From NCBI GenBank assembly GCA_009841605.1, contig VXLM01000120.1, positions 1 to 48,166 on the forward strand: 48,166 nt of DNA. The letters are read 5' to 3'. The notes below the pieces were generated by a model. The model was not told the origin of the DNA. It did no database searches and was given only the letters and a program-made list of their open reading frames with translations. Of this stretch, positions 8,484-16,979 are shown piece by piece. The stretch comes from Dehalococcoidia bacterium (GTDB taxonomy: Bacteria > Chloroflexota > Dehalococcoidia > Lucifugimonadales > VXLM01). The translations under genes were made by a program, and so were the position numbers. Positions within the stretch are counted from its first letter, which is position 1. Each line of letters opens with the position of its first letter.

Positions 8484-8823
8484 GAGCCTTCCCTTCGGTG
8501 GGTGGAGATCAAGAGTTCCCAGGCGGCCGCGATGCGAATACCAGCTTCACTCTCCGCACACGGGACTTGATTGCGAAGCACATATGTGCTACATTAGCCG
8601 ATGTAGACGATTTGATCCGCGATGCCGAGGACGAATCAGAGAACGCTGACACAACCGGGCGGAGCCCCTTACGACTAACAGGAATACTCATTGCAAAGAA
8701 AGAAATGTCCGAATATGTCAGGAAATGTCAGGTTAAAACAGCCCCCTCCCCACTCCCTAGCAATACTTTCCACTTTCTGTTCCCCCAATTGTCAGGCAAA
8801 TCTTGAGGGGGAGTCGTTCCGTA
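8484..8823. other. 340-bp gap without a convincing gene
   Basis: The gap contains the palindrome-bearing promoter at 8567-8595 and three copies of TGTCAGG between about 8716 and 8803. One plus-strand frame (8498-8806) stays open and its middle part, with segments such as ADVDDLIRDAEDESEN, looks protein-like, but it has no ribosome site and no recognisable family. It may be a decayed gene or a region producing a small RNA. Confidence 0.4.
8567..8595 (+). promoter_or_regulatory. Candidate promoter with a 14-bp perfect palindrome in the spacer
   Basis: TTGATT (8567-8572) and TACATT (8590-8595) are 17 bases apart. The spacer carries AGCACATATGTGCT (8577-8590), a perfect palindrome and therefore a candidate operator. 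No convincing gene follows within the 220 bases before the LLM gene end. The site could instead control the membrane-protein gene that starts 90 bases away on the other strand. Confidence 0.4.
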
Positions 8824-9897
8824 TCAAGGCAATCGAGGAATCACCTCGTTCTTTAGAAGGGTGATCGATCGCTCCCACTGCTCTCGCGGCTCCCACTCGT
8901 GACCCATTGTCAGGAGGATGCCGAAGCCGCCGACGCCGTGATAGAGTTCCTCTAGCCGTTCCACCACGTGGTCGGGACTGCCGACGATGAAGATGTTGTC
9001 GAGGACGTAGTCGAGGGTGACGTCGGAGTCGGGCATGTCGGGGTCGTCCTTGAGCAGGTCGATCCGCTTGGTGTAGGGCAGCATCCGCATGAAATACTGC
9101 GCGAAGTCGCGGGCCAGGGTGCCCTCCATGACCTCCTTCCGGGCCTGCTCGGTGGTCTCGGCGACGTACACCTCGCGGGCGATGCGCCACGTCGACCGGT
9201 CGGGGACTCGCCCCGTCTTCTCTGCGCCCCTCTCGACGGCTTCCCAGTGGGTGCCGATTACGGACGGAGGAACGATATTGATGCTCATGGGAATGAAGCC
9301 GCGCTCACCCGCAACGACGAGAGTACCCGAGTTGGGAGATACTCCCGCGACGCCGATGGGCGGGTGCGGAAGCTGGTACGGGCGGACGTGAAGGTCGAGG
9401 CCGATCTCGCCGATAGTCTCCGGCACGTTGAAGTCCCAGTACTTGCTCTTGTACCGGCCGGGTTTGGGGTCACGCCAGAGCTGCAGCACGAGTTCCAGGG
9501 AGTCGCGCGACATGGCGAGATGCTCTCCCTTGCTCGGATCGAAGCCGAAGACCTCGAAGTCTCCAACGAAGCCGCCGGAGCCGACACCCCAGTGGAAGCG
9601 TCCTTTGGCCATGTGGTCGAGCTGCGCGATGCGGTGGGCCAGCATGAAGGGGTTATGGTTCGGGAGGCAGGAGACGCCGGTGCCGAAAATGATGTTGTCG
9701 GTCAGGCCGAGAGCCTGCGCGATGAAGAGGTCGGGCGCGGGAATGTTCTCCCACTGGGCCGTGAAGTGTTCGCCGATCCAAGCCTCACGATAGCCCAGCT
9801 TATCGAGCGTGATCATCTGCTGCAGATCGTCTTCAAGCGTCTGGGTAAGGTTAGAGCCGGGCGGATGCAGCGGCATCGTGAAGTAGCCCAGTTCCAT
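8824..9897 (-). CDS. LLM-class flavin-dependent oxidoreductase
   Basis: 357 residues with the bacterial luciferase-like TIM barrel: start MELGYFTMPLHPPG, then LDKLGYREAWIGEHF, GTGVSCLPNHNPFMLAHRIA and GRFHWGVGSGGF, all typical of the luciferase/limonene-monooxygenase group. Such enzymes use FMNH2 (or F420) and O2 to oxidise organic substrates in the cytoplasm; the substrate cannot be read from the sequence. ATG at 9897 has a strong TTGGAGGAA ribosome site. The EamA exporter gene lies just upstream on the same strand (42-base gap), so the two may be cotranscribed. Expansions of this family are known in SAR202 Chloroflexota. Confidence 0.88.
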   Translation of the reverse strand: MELGYFTMPLHPPGSNLTQTLEDDLQQMITLDKLGYREAWIGEHFTAQWENIPAPDLFIAQALGLTDNIIFGTGVSCLPNHNPFMLAHRIAQLDHMAKGRFHWGVGSGGFVGDFEVFGFDPSKGEHLAMSRDSLELVLQLWRDPKPGRYKSKYWDFNVPETIGEIGLDLHVRPYQLPHPPIGVAGVSPNSGTLVVAGERGFIPMSINIVPPSVIGTHWEAVERGAEKTGRVPDRSTWRIAREVYVAETTEQARKEVMEGTLARDFAQYFMRMLPYTKRIDLLKDDPDMPDSDVTLDYVLDNIFIVGSPDHVVERLEELYHGVGGFGILLTMGHEWEPREQWERSITLLKNEVIPRLP

Positions 9898-9939
9898 ATT
9901 TGTTCCTCCAATGGTTGTCTTGGTGCGGATGGTACCACT

Positions 9940-10833
9940 TCAGGTCGACTGTGGCACGGTCCGGTCGAAGCGGCGAATGACGATTCCGCCGATGATGAAC
10001 ACCAGCCCGATGATCGACGACAGCAGAATCGTCTCCCCAACGATGACGGCGATCAGCGCGAGCGAGACGAACGGCGAGAGGAAGACGAGGTTGCTGACCT
10101 GCGCGGTTGTCCGGGAGAGCGACAACGCCCGCATCCAGAGCACGAAGGTTATGCCCATCTCGAAGACGCCCGCGTACGCCGACCCGCCGATGCCGCGAAG
10201 GTCAAGGGGAGGCGGGCCTGCCAGTATGAAGGCGGCGATGGTGACGAATACCAGCCCGAAGGAAAAGCTCAGGAGCAGCTTGACGACCTCGTCGCGCTTG
10301 TCCCGGACGTTGGTAAGCCAGAACGTCGCCCAGATGAACGCGCTCCCGACCGCCAGCCCTGTGCCGAGCGGGTCGTCGAAGCGAAAGCCCAGTAGATCGC
10401 CGCGCGTCGAGATCACAAGGACGCCGAAGAAACTCACCAGAATCGCCGCCAGGGATACCCGTCCAATAGGCTGCTTGAGCAAAGGCACCGAGAGGATGAC
10501 CACCACCACGGGCCAGGTGTAGTTGAGGGGTTGGGCTTCCTGTGCGGGGAGACGGTCGTAGGCCTCGAACAGGACGAGGTAATACAGGAAGGGGTTGAGG
10601 AATCCGAGCGCGGCGGATCGCAAATACTCCTTAGGCGTACACGAGAAGACCTGCCCCAGCTTCCGCTGCCACGCCGCGACCACAAGGAACACCAGCGCTG
10701 ACACCAGCGTCGCGTAGAGCAGCATGTGCGGCACTTCGACGTAGCGCAGCGACACCTTGAACGCCGACGCCACCGTCGACCACATGAGTACTGCGGTCCC
10801 CGCGTATAGGTATGCTTTGGTCTGTCTGTCCAC
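9940..10833 (-). CDS. EamA/DMT-family transporter
   Basis: 297 residues from a GTG at 10833 (GTG GAC AGA CAG). The open frame continues upstream to 11295, but that part is antisense to the hydrolase gene and does not resemble a transporter. The protein has about ten hydrophobic helices and two EamA halves, the first beginning AYLYAGTAVLMWSTVASAFK and the second with TGLAVGSAFIWATFWLTN. These drug/metabolite transporters export small metabolites. No strong ribosome site precedes the GTG, so the exact start is less certain. It is divergent from the metallo-hydrolase gene at 10933. Confidence 0.82.
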   Translation of the reverse strand: MDRQTKAYLYAGTAVLMWSTVASAFKVSLRYVEVPHMLLYATLVSALVFLVVAAWQRKLGQVFSCTPKEYLRSAALGFLNPFLYYLVLFEAYDRLPAQEAQPLNYTWPVVVVILSVPLLKQPIGRVSLAAILVSFFGVLVISTRGDLLGFRFDDPLGTGLAVGSAFIWATFWLTNVRDKRDEVVKLLLSFSFGLVFVTIAAFILAGPPPLDLRGIGGSAYAGVFEMGITFVLWMRALSLSRTTAQVSNLVFLSPFVSLALIAVIVGETILLSSIIGLVFIIGGIVIRRFDRTVPQST

Positions 10834-10932
10834 AACTTTGGGCCGCTCTGGTGGTGCCCAACATTGTAGTCGTTCGTAGGAAGGATTTTCTGCTAAACTC
10901 ACACCGATTTCTCGCTGAAGGAGACCCTCGAT

Positions 10933-11796
10933 ATGGCCCGCCTTACCATCCTCGGGGCCGGAACGCCGACCCCTACACCCGCCCGGTACGGCACCTCGTA
11001 CGTGCTGGAGGTCGGCGGGGAGCAGATCATGGTCGACTGCGGCCCTGCCGCGACGCACAAGCTGGTCAAAGCCGGGCTGTGGCCGACGGAGATCGACTAC
11101 CTGTTCTTCACGCACCATCACTTCGACCACGACGTGGACTATCCCTGCTTCCTGCTGACTCGGTGGGACCAGAGCATCGGCAAGGAGAACGTTCTGCAGG
11201 TATTCGGGCCGACGCTGACCGAGCAGCTGACGCACCGAATCCTGGACGAGAGCGAAGGCGCGTTCTCCCACGACTGGAAGGCGCGTGTGAACCATCCGGC
11301 CAGCCAGAAAGTCTACGTGAACCGGGGTGGCACGCCTCCCCGGATGCCCCCGGAGGTGAGCGCCAGGGACATCACGGCAGGCAGGATTTTCTCCGGGTCA
11401 AGCTGGGAGGTCACGGGGGCGGATGCCGTCCACGTCCAGCCGTACCTCGATTCGCTGGCCTATCGCATCGACAGCGACGAGGGCAGCGTGGTCTTCACAG
11501 GGGATACCGAGCCGTGCGACTCCGTGACGAAGCTTGCCGAGGGAGCCGACGTCCTGATAACGATGTGCTGGGACGAGGAAGAGCACATGCGCGAGCGAGG
11601 TGAGCAGCACGGGGCCATGGGCAACGTGGGTTCAGCGAAGATGGCCCAGGAAGCGGGGGTGAAGAAGCTGGTGCTCGCCCACGTTGGACCGCACCTGGCG
11701 CAGCACCCGGTCATGGAGAAGGGCATCGGTGACGCGAAGAAACATTACGACGGCGACCTCGTGTTCTCCGAGGAGTTGATGTCGTTTGAGATCTGA
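10933..11796 (+). CDS. Metallo-beta-lactamase-fold hydrolase (RNase Z/arylsulfatase-like)
   Basis: 287 residues. ATG at 10933 has a GAAGGAGA ribosome site. The zinc-binding motif HHHFDH (H61, H63, D65, H66) follows YLFFT; further metal ligands are likely at GDTEPCDS and AHVGPH. The N-terminus LTILGAGTPTPTPARYGTSY resembles the RNase Z/AtsA branch of the superfamily, but the exosite arm of true tRNase Z was not recognised and several sequence insertions occur. A general hydrolase acting on a small ester or lactone is the likeliest role; the substrate is unknown. Confidence 0.85.
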   Translation: MARLTILGAGTPTPTPARYGTSYVLEVGGEQIMVDCGPAATHKLVKAGLWPTEIDYLFFTHHHFDHDVDYPCFLLTRWDQSIGKENVLQVFGPTLTEQLTHRILDESEGAFSHDWKARVNHPASQKVYVNRGGTPPRMPPEVSARDITAGRIFSGSSWEVTGADAVHVQPYLDSLAYRIDSDEGSVVFTGDTEPCDSVTKLAEGADVLITMCWDEEEHMRERGEQHGAMGNVGSAKMAQEAGVKKLVLAHVGPHLAQHPVMEKGIGDAKKHYDGDLVFSEELMSFEI

Positions 11797-11815
11797 GACT
11801 CCTGGCAGATTACCG

Positions 11816-12709
11816 CTACTTGGGGTAGGGACGGGCCAGACGGCTCATCAGTCCTTCTCTGCGGAGCAGATGCCTGATTTGCCACTCAAAGTCGGGCAGG
11901 GCGCCTTTCTCTTCCAATGAGGTCTCGATCGACTTTTTGACTCCGATAAACATCCACGCCCAGTAGACGGGCATGAGCAGCTCCCAGTCCAGGTCGGACA
12001 GCTTACACACCTCTTCGTAGCCTTCGATGACCTCATCCTGATATCCACGCCAGGAGTTGGCGAAGTCGGCTACCCGGTAGTTCAGGTGGGTTGCCTCAAA
12101 GTCCAATACACCGGTGAGATTTTCGCCTTCGTACAGGAGATTCCAAGGGGTAAAGTCGCCATGCAGGACGGTAGTGACCGCTTCGTCGAGGTCGAGACGG
12201 TCAAAGACCTGCGCCGCTTGGTCGACGTGCCACCTCATGACGTGTCCCTCTGACGGACGGCGTTGCTCATAATTCCGTATCGAGTCGATGAGTCCGGGGT
12301 CGCCGATCACTTCGTCCGATAGACCAAACCCTCGACGTTGTCCCCTTCTTGTGAGCGAAGCCGTAGTTTGGTGTAGTTCAGCCAGAAGCCGTCCCCTCGC
12401 CCGGCGTTCTTCGGGCTCATTGCTCGCGCGGCATGTCCCCGGAAGGAACTTGAACAGACACCAGGTCAGTCGGTTGATCTGAATCGGCTCTTCTACGGCC
12501 GAGGGAACCGGCCAGCCCGCATCGTCCAGGCGTGCCAATACTTCGAGCTCATAGGCAATGTGAGGGAACGCCTCGTCTGAATAACCGCGAACCACCAGTT
12601 GGCTGCTTTGGTGTTCGACAAGCCAATGTTGGTTAAGTCGACCACTCATGTAGCTGACGGGAGAGATTTCCCACCGTTGCAGGACTACATCGGGGATCTG
12701 CGAAGTCAC
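11816..12709 (-). CDS. APH-family phosphotransferase (aminoglycoside/choline kinase-like)
   Basis: 297 residues from a GTG at 12709. The kinase-like fold is shown by LHGDFTPWNLLY (H183, D185, N190, the catalytic loop) and VLDFEATHLN (D203, metal binding), with an N-terminal lobe including QLVVRGYS and a helix ELEVLARLDDAGWPVP. Members phosphorylate aminoglycosides, choline, homoserine, fructosamines and other small alcohols, and the true substrate cannot be told. It sits 14 bases after the GH10-like gene on the same strand, so the two are probably cotranscribed. The ribosome site is weak. Confidence 0.82.
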   Translation of the reverse strand: MTSQIPDVVLQRWEISPVSYMSGRLNQHWLVEHQSSQLVVRGYSDEAFPHIAYELEVLARLDDAGWPVPSAVEEPIQINRLTWCLFKFLPGTCRASNEPEERRARGRLLAELHQTTASLTRRGQRRGFGLSDEVIGDPGLIDSIRNYEQRRPSEGHVMRWHVDQAAQVFDRLDLDEAVTTVLHGDFTPWNLLYEGENLTGVLDFEATHLNYRVADFANSWRGYQDEVIEGYEEVCKLSDLDWELLMPVYWAWMFIGVKKSIETSLEEKGALPDFEWQIRHLLRREGLMSRLARPYPK

Positions 12710-12723
12710 TTGAGGGTAGGGAG

Positions 12724-14268
12724 CTACTCGTACCGTACTTCGACCCTGATCTGCCGGAGTTCAAGGTCGTCCTTGCGTTCGGGGTCTTCGGACACGAGCT
12801 TGACCTCGACCGTGTTCATTCCCCGTTGGAGCATTGCCGGGGCGAGATCGTAGGCGAGAGTTTCACCCGGAAGCTCCTCGGTCTTCGTCTCGGACGGGTA
12901 CTTGTTCCACCCTTCCTCGTAGAAGACGTGGGTCCAGCCGTCTCCCTTCGTGGGAGCGTCCGACAGCGTCAACCCGTTGACGGCCACTCCGACCACATCG
13001 TTCTCGGCAAGGCCCCCAAACCTGAGGCCGAGGGTCGTGTGCGCGTTCCGAAAGCTCTCCGGCATGTCCATCGCGACCTTGACGCCTGATCCGGTTGAGG
13101 TTCGACGAAGAGTTACGGGAAGCTGGGCACGCGGAATCGCGTTGAGGAACGTGAGATGGAGATGCGAGGTAGGGGCGAAGCGAGAACGATCGTCGGTCTC
13201 GTAGCGCTTGTCCATGCGGCGGAGACCGTCGCGGTCGATGAGGTCTGCGAGCACGCGGCGCTTCCACTCCTGCGGCATGGAGTAGAAGTTGAACAGGTAC
13301 AGGCCGTCGACACCGGCGTCCCAATAGCGCGAGGCAATTGCCCTGAGTGTGAGCTCATCCACGGCGGGACGGTACGCCTCCAGGCAACCGTAGATGAGAG
13401 TTTCCGTGCCCTCGGCGAGGTCCACGAACTCCCTGATCGGCATCTCGAACGGGACGAACCCGCCTCCCGCCACGACCACGTCGACGAGATAGGATTCCAC
13501 CCACTCTCGTATGTCGAGGCCCAGTCGCTCGCAGCGCTCGATGGTCGCGGGAACACGCACCATGAGATCGAGTCCCTTTCCGCGCACCTCGCCGATCTCG
13601 TCCATCCGGCGGCGTATCTTCTCGACCATGTCGGTCATTAGGTAGCGGTTGGAGTAGGCCTCCTCGATGTTGAAGTGGGTAGGGTGGCGGAAGAAGTCGA
13701 GCTCCACCCCGTCGACGTCCCAACGCTCGACCGTCTCTAGGACGATGGAACTCATGTAGTCGCGCACCTCTGGCAGGGCATAGTCCAGGCCGGTGCCGAC
13801 TCCCCACTCCATGCTCGGCTCAGGCAGGTCCACGCCCTTGCCGATGGTGAGCTCAGGGTGCTCGCGGCGGAGCTTTCCGAAGGCGGGGTCGTCCGGGTCG
13901 ATGTCGTAGTGCTCGTTCATGCGAACCGAGGGGAGGAAGTCCATGCCGAGGCGGTGGCACTGCTCGGTCATGACGGCCATGGGGCCTCCGTGGTGGTCGA
14001 TCATGTGTCGGAGGTTGTCCCCTCGATTGCGCTGGCGACGGTCGCCCCGCTCGGCGTAGGCCTCGGAGGTGCGCTCTCCGATGTCGGTCTCGTAGTCATA
14101 CACGTCGTGGCCGCCGACGGAGTATAGCCAGCCATCGACGGGAGATCCCTCGTGCGGCTCGATCATGTCGAACCACATGATGTCCGGCGTCAGGGGCGGC
14201 TTGGTCTCCGCCATGATCCAGGCGTCGTCGTTATCGTAGACTCGTCGAACTTTTCCGCTGCGTGGCAT
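12724..14268 (-). CDS. GH10-like (GHL) glycoside-hydrolase-fold protein
   Basis: 514 residues, no signal peptide, hence probably cytoplasmic. The N-terminal three quarters look like a TIM barrel: HRLGMDFLPSVRMNEHYD, then WDVDGVELDFFRHPTHFN, with E189 and D191 at the end of a strand where GHL proteins carry acidic catalytic residues, and later DAGVDGLYLFNFYSMP. The last 120 residues are beta-rich (RRGMNTVEVKL, LELRQIRVEVRYE) and may be a carbohydrate-binding sandwich. No substrate can be assigned. ATG at 14268 has only an AGGA site. Probably cotranscribed with the downstream APH-like kinase. Confidence 0.7.
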   Translation of the reverse strand: MPRSGKVRRVYDNDDAWIMAETKPPLTPDIMWFDMIEPHEGSPVDGWLYSVGGHDVYDYETDIGERTSEAYAERGDRRQRNRGDNLRHMIDHHGGPMAVMTEQCHRLGMDFLPSVRMNEHYDIDPDDPAFGKLRREHPELTIGKGVDLPEPSMEWGVGTGLDYALPEVRDYMSSIVLETVERWDVDGVELDFFRHPTHFNIEEAYSNRYLMTDMVEKIRRRMDEIGEVRGKGLDLMVRVPATIERCERLGLDIREWVESYLVDVVVAGGGFVPFEMPIREFVDLAEGTETLIYGCLEAYRPAVDELTLRAIASRYWDAGVDGLYLFNFYSMPQEWKRRVLADLIDRDGLRRMDKRYETDDRSRFAPTSHLHLTFLNAIPRAQLPVTLRRTSTGSGVKVAMDMPESFRNAHTTLGLRFGGLAENDVVGVAVNGLTLSDAPTKGDGWTHVFYEEGWNKYPSETKTEELPGETLAYDLAPAMLQRGMNTVEVKLVSEDPERKDDLELRQIRVEVRYE

Positions 14269-14351
14269 GAGAGTGTCCTATTTATTTCTTGGGATGCCCA
14301 CTGCTAGATTGTGCTGAGTCCATTGTCCGTTGAAGAGGAGATAGTCGTGTG

Positions 14352-15323
14352 CTAGCGATATCTCATACGCATCATCTGCATCATCTGTCCTTGATCGTTG
14401 ACCTCTTCGTCGCGAATCTCACGTCCGGTCAAGTGAAGGAACACATCATCTAGCGTGGGCCGTCGCAGGCCGATGGACTGAATCCCGCCTTCGTAGCTTT
14501 GTACGAACCGGGGCAGAAACGACTCTCCGTTGGGGACGCGCACGGTGATAGCGCCGTCACGGACCTCCGGTTCGAGAGAGTGCCTGTCACGCAGTTCCGA
14601 CTCGGCGTGCGAGATGTCGTCGGTCCGCAGAGTCAGCAAGTCTCCCCCCACCTGGCTCTTGAGATTGTCCGGGGTGTCGAGGGCAACGATCTCGCCGTGG
14701 TCGATGACGGCGATGCGGTCGCAGTTCTCAGCCTCGTCCATGTAGTGGGTCGTGAGAAAGATGGTGAGGTCCTCCTCACGGCGCAGATCGCGAATATACT
14801 CCCAGATGCGGTTGCGGGTCTGCGGATCGAGTCCCAGCGTCGGCTCGTCGAGGAACAGCACGCGTGGCAGATGAATGAGCCCACGAGCGATCTCCAGTCT
14901 TCGCTTCATTCCGCCGGAGTAGGTGCGTATGTGTCCCTTGCGTCGATCCCAGAGGCCCATCAGGGTCAGGAGCGCCTTCGTTCGTTCCTTCCGCACGTCT
15001 CTGGGGACTCCGTAAGCCATGGCATGAAACATAATGTTCTGCTCGGCGGTAAGGTAGTCGTCGAGCGTCGTGTCTTGGAACACGAGGCCGATGGACCGCC
15101 GAACCTCGTTCTTTTCACGGACGATATCGTGACCGTTGACGGTGGCTCCGCCCCCGCCCGGCTTGACGAGTGTGCAGAGCATGTTGATCGTGGTGGTCTT
15201 GCCGGCGCCGTTTGGTCCCAAAAAGCCGAAGATTTCACCGGCCTCCACGTCGAACGATACGCCCTTTACGGCTTCGATCTTCCCGTAGCTCCTGGTAAGG
15301 TCTTGGACCGAGATTATCGACAT
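14352..15323 (-). CDS. ABC transporter ATP-binding protein, DrrA/daunorubicin-resistance type, without adjacent permease
   Basis: 323 residues. Walker A GPNGAGKTT, signature YSGGMKRRLEIARGL, Walker B VLFLDEPTLGLDP and switch TTHYMDEAENCDR are all intact, and the C-terminal 80 residues match the DrrA accessory region (IQSIGLRRPTLDDVFLHLTG). Such ATPases normally pair with an ABC-2 permease encoded next door. Here the downstream neighbour is the GH10-like gene and the upstream one is divergent, so the partner must be elsewhere. The extreme C-terminus is rich in methionine (GQMMQMMRMRYR). No Shine-Dalgarno is seen before ATG 15323. Confidence 0.9.
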   Translation of the reverse strand: MSIISVQDLTRSYGKIEAVKGVSFDVEAGEIFGFLGPNGAGKTTTINMLCTLVKPGGGGATVNGHDIVREKNEVRRSIGLVFQDTTLDDYLTAEQNIMFHAMAYGVPRDVRKERTKALLTLMGLWDRRKGHIRTYSGGMKRRLEIARGLIHLPRVLFLDEPTLGLDPQTRNRIWEYIRDLRREEDLTIFLTTHYMDEAENCDRIAVIDHGEIVALDTPDNLKSQVGGDLLTLRTDDISHAESELRDRHSLEPEVRDGAITVRVPNGESFLPRFVQSYEGGIQSIGLRRPTLDDVFLHLTGREIRDEEVNDQGQMMQMMRMRYR

Positions 15324-15362
15324 GGAGGTGTAGCGCGAAGGTAGTTTTGCGTAGGGCGTTGA

Positions 15363-15368
15363 TATAAT
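15363..15368 (+). promoter_or_regulatory. Consensus -10 element of the SAM-recycling operon
   Basis: A perfect TATAAT lies 46 bases before the first start codon at 15414. A recognisable -35 is lacking: GTAGTT at 16-base spacing is the best fit. Confidence 0.45.
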
Positions 15369-15413
15369 GCCTGTAGCCGACCATCAGCCTACCACACATC
15401 AAGGGGCGCGGAC

Positions 15414-15674
15414 ATGAGTGAATTCGGATTGAACGTCAAGGGCGAGACTGGCAGCCGAAGAGTGGAATTGGAATGCGAGCACCAAAATGGTCTCGTGTAC
15501 GTCGTTCGAGCGGAGAAGAACTGGGTCTGCTCCGATGACCTCCTCCACGTGCACTCGCTCGCGGGGTTCTTCAGGGAGCTGGCGGAGCTTGAAGACTCTA
15601 ACGTCCGGGAGGTCATGCAGCGATGGGGGGTCTACTACCGGAGCCGCCCGCTCGCGGAGCAGGAGAACGAATAG
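15414..15674 (+). CDS. Small hypothetical protein at head of the SAM-recycling operon
   Basis: 86 residues, family not recognised. ATG at 15414 follows an AAGGGG ribosome site at good spacing. The protein is soluble and mixed alpha/beta in appearance, with a beta-like first half (RRVELECEHQNGLVYVV) and a charged helical second half (AGFFRELAELEDSNVREVMQ). It ends 25 bases before the MTA phosphorylase start on the same strand, so it is probably part of that operon. Confidence 0.7.
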   Translation: MSEFGLNVKGETGSRRVELECEHQNGLVYVVRAEKNWVCSDDLLHVHSLAGFFRELAELEDSNVREVMQRWGVYYRSRPLAEQENE

Positions 15675-15699
15675 GCGTCGCGCTAGGAAGTGAGCAGCG

Positions 15700-16560
15700 A
15701 TGGCTGAAGCCGAGATAGCATTCATCGGAGGTTCCGGGCTGTACGACATCGACGGTCTGACGGACCCCGATCAGGTATCCATCGACACGCCGTTCGGCCC
15801 GCCGAGCGACGCTTTCACGATAGGAACGCTTCAAGGGCGGAGGGTTGCCTTCCTCGCTCGACACGGGAAGGGTCACCGCCATTTGCCGAGTGAGATACCG
15901 TTTCGAGCCAACATCTACGCACTCAAGCTATTGGGAGCCGAGCGCATCATTTCGATCAGCGCAGTTGGGAGCCTGCAAGAGAGTATTGCGCCGTTGGACA
16001 TGGTTGTGCCCGACCAGATCATCGACCGGACACGAGGCCGCGTGAGCACGTTCTTCGGGAACGGAGTGGCGGCACACGTCGGGTTCGCGGACCCGTTCTG
16101 CTCGGAGCTCCGACAAGACCTCGTGGAGACTGCAAGTAATACGTCGGTCACCGTCCACGACGGAGGTGTTTACGTCGTCATGGAGGGGCCGCAGTTTTCC
16201 ACGCGCGCCGAGTCGCAGTTGTACAGGTCTTGGGGTGCAAGCATCATCGGAATGACGGCGTTGCCGGAGGCCAAGCTAGCCCGTGAAGCTGAAATTTGCT
16301 ACGCGACCTTGGCGCTGGTGACAGACTACGACGTTTGGCACCGGACGGAGGCTGAGGTCTCGGTTGACCTCGTCGTGGCGAATCTCATGAAGAACGTGGC
16401 GACGACCCAGGCACTCCTGCCCGACCTAGCCGCGTGCATTCCCGAATCGAAGCCGTGCGACTGTCAATCGGCCCTTGAACGCGCTATAATCACAAGCCGC
16501 GACCTGATACCCGACGAGGCAAAATCGAGGCTGTCGGCGATCATCGGTCCATACCTGTAA
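15700..16560 (+). CDS. mtnP: S-methyl-5'-thioadenosine phosphorylase (or close PNP-family relative)
   Basis: 286 residues, matching the family length. The protein splits methylthioadenosine with phosphate to adenine and methylthioribose-1-phosphate. Family motifs: IAFIGGSGLYDIDGL at the N-terminus, FLARHGKGHRHLPSEIPFRA (phosphate and substrate loop), ISISAVGSLQE, MEGPQFSTRAES, and IGMTALPEAKLAREAEICYA, including the methionine of the substrate pocket. ATG at 15700 with an AGGAAG site. SAM synthetase and SAH hydrolase lie downstream, which fits a role in clearing MTA made from SAM. Confidence 0.9.
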   Translation: MAEAEIAFIGGSGLYDIDGLTDPDQVSIDTPFGPPSDAFTIGTLQGRRVAFLARHGKGHRHLPSEIPFRANIYALKLLGAERIISISAVGSLQESIAPLDMVVPDQIIDRTRGRVSTFFGNGVAAHVGFADPFCSELRQDLVETASNTSVTVHDGGVYVVMEGPQFSTRAESQLYRSWGASIIGMTALPEAKLAREAEICYATLALVTDYDVWHRTEAEVSVDLVVANLMKNVATTQALLPDLAACIPESKPCDCQSALERAIITSRDLIPDEAKSRLSAIIGPYL

Positions 16561-16603
16561 ATCGAGAACGACGCGCAGGGCGTCGAGTGTGGAGGTGTAG
16601 AAG

Positions 16604-16957
16604 ATGCCGAGGAGAGAGGCGAACGAGCCTTACTACAGACTCACCATCGCTGAGGCGGCCGAGATGTACGAGGACGACGACTCGGTCGTGGTGGACGTAC
16701 GCCGTGAGGATGAGTACCTGTCGGGACACGTGACGGGCGCACTGGCGATCCCGGTTGACGACCTGCTGATGCGGATTGAGGAGCTACCGATGGATAAGAA
16801 GCTGCTCTTCATCTGCGCGCAGGGTGTACGGAGTGGTCTTGCCGCCGAGATGGCCGGCGCCATGGGTATTGACCCCGAAAATCTGTACAACATCGAGGAC
16901 GGCACGCCGGGATGGATTGAGCAAGGCCTTCCCACGAGCTACGGCGCCGACGGTTAG
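16604..16957 (+). CDS. Single-domain rhodanese-like protein
   Basis: 117 residues, one rhodanese domain. VVVDVRREDEYLSGHVTGA is the conserved N-terminal motif, and the active-site loop CAQGVRS starts with the catalytic Cys (C71). Rhodaneses carry persulfide sulfur to acceptors such as cyanide or thiol proteins. ATG at 16604 follows GTGGAGGTGTAGAAG. It lies 43 bases after mtnP and 22 bases before the ribosomal-peptide ORF, so it belongs to the same transcription unit. A specific link to sulfur recycling is plausible but not proven. Confidence 0.88.
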   Translation: MPRREANEPYYRLTIAEAAEMYEDDDSVVVDVRREDEYLSGHVTGALAIPVDDLLMRIEELPMDKKLLFICAQGVRSGLAAEMAGAMGIDPENLYNIEDGTPGWIEQGLPTSYGADG

Positions 16958-16979
16958 ATCCATTCCAAGAGGGGCGTTG

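Noticed and set aside
8577-8590. Palindrome as a LexA (SOS) box
   Set aside because: It matches only 10 of 14 positions of the Gram-positive consensus and lacks the GAAC/GTTC arms; no SOS gene follows.
8716-8803. CRISPR-like or phage-like short repeats (TGTCAGG)
   Set aside because: Only three 7-base copies with irregular spacing occur; this is within chance and does not form an array.
8498-8806. 102-codon plus-strand frame in the gap before the LLM gene
   Set aside because: Its middle looks protein-like, but the start has no ribosome site, the candidate promoter lies inside the frame, and no family is recognisable. Kept only as a comment on the gap.
15324-15413. SAM riboswitch in front of the SAM-recycling operon
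   Set aside because: The leader is too short and holds none of the conserved SAM-riboswitch elements; none was found before metK either.
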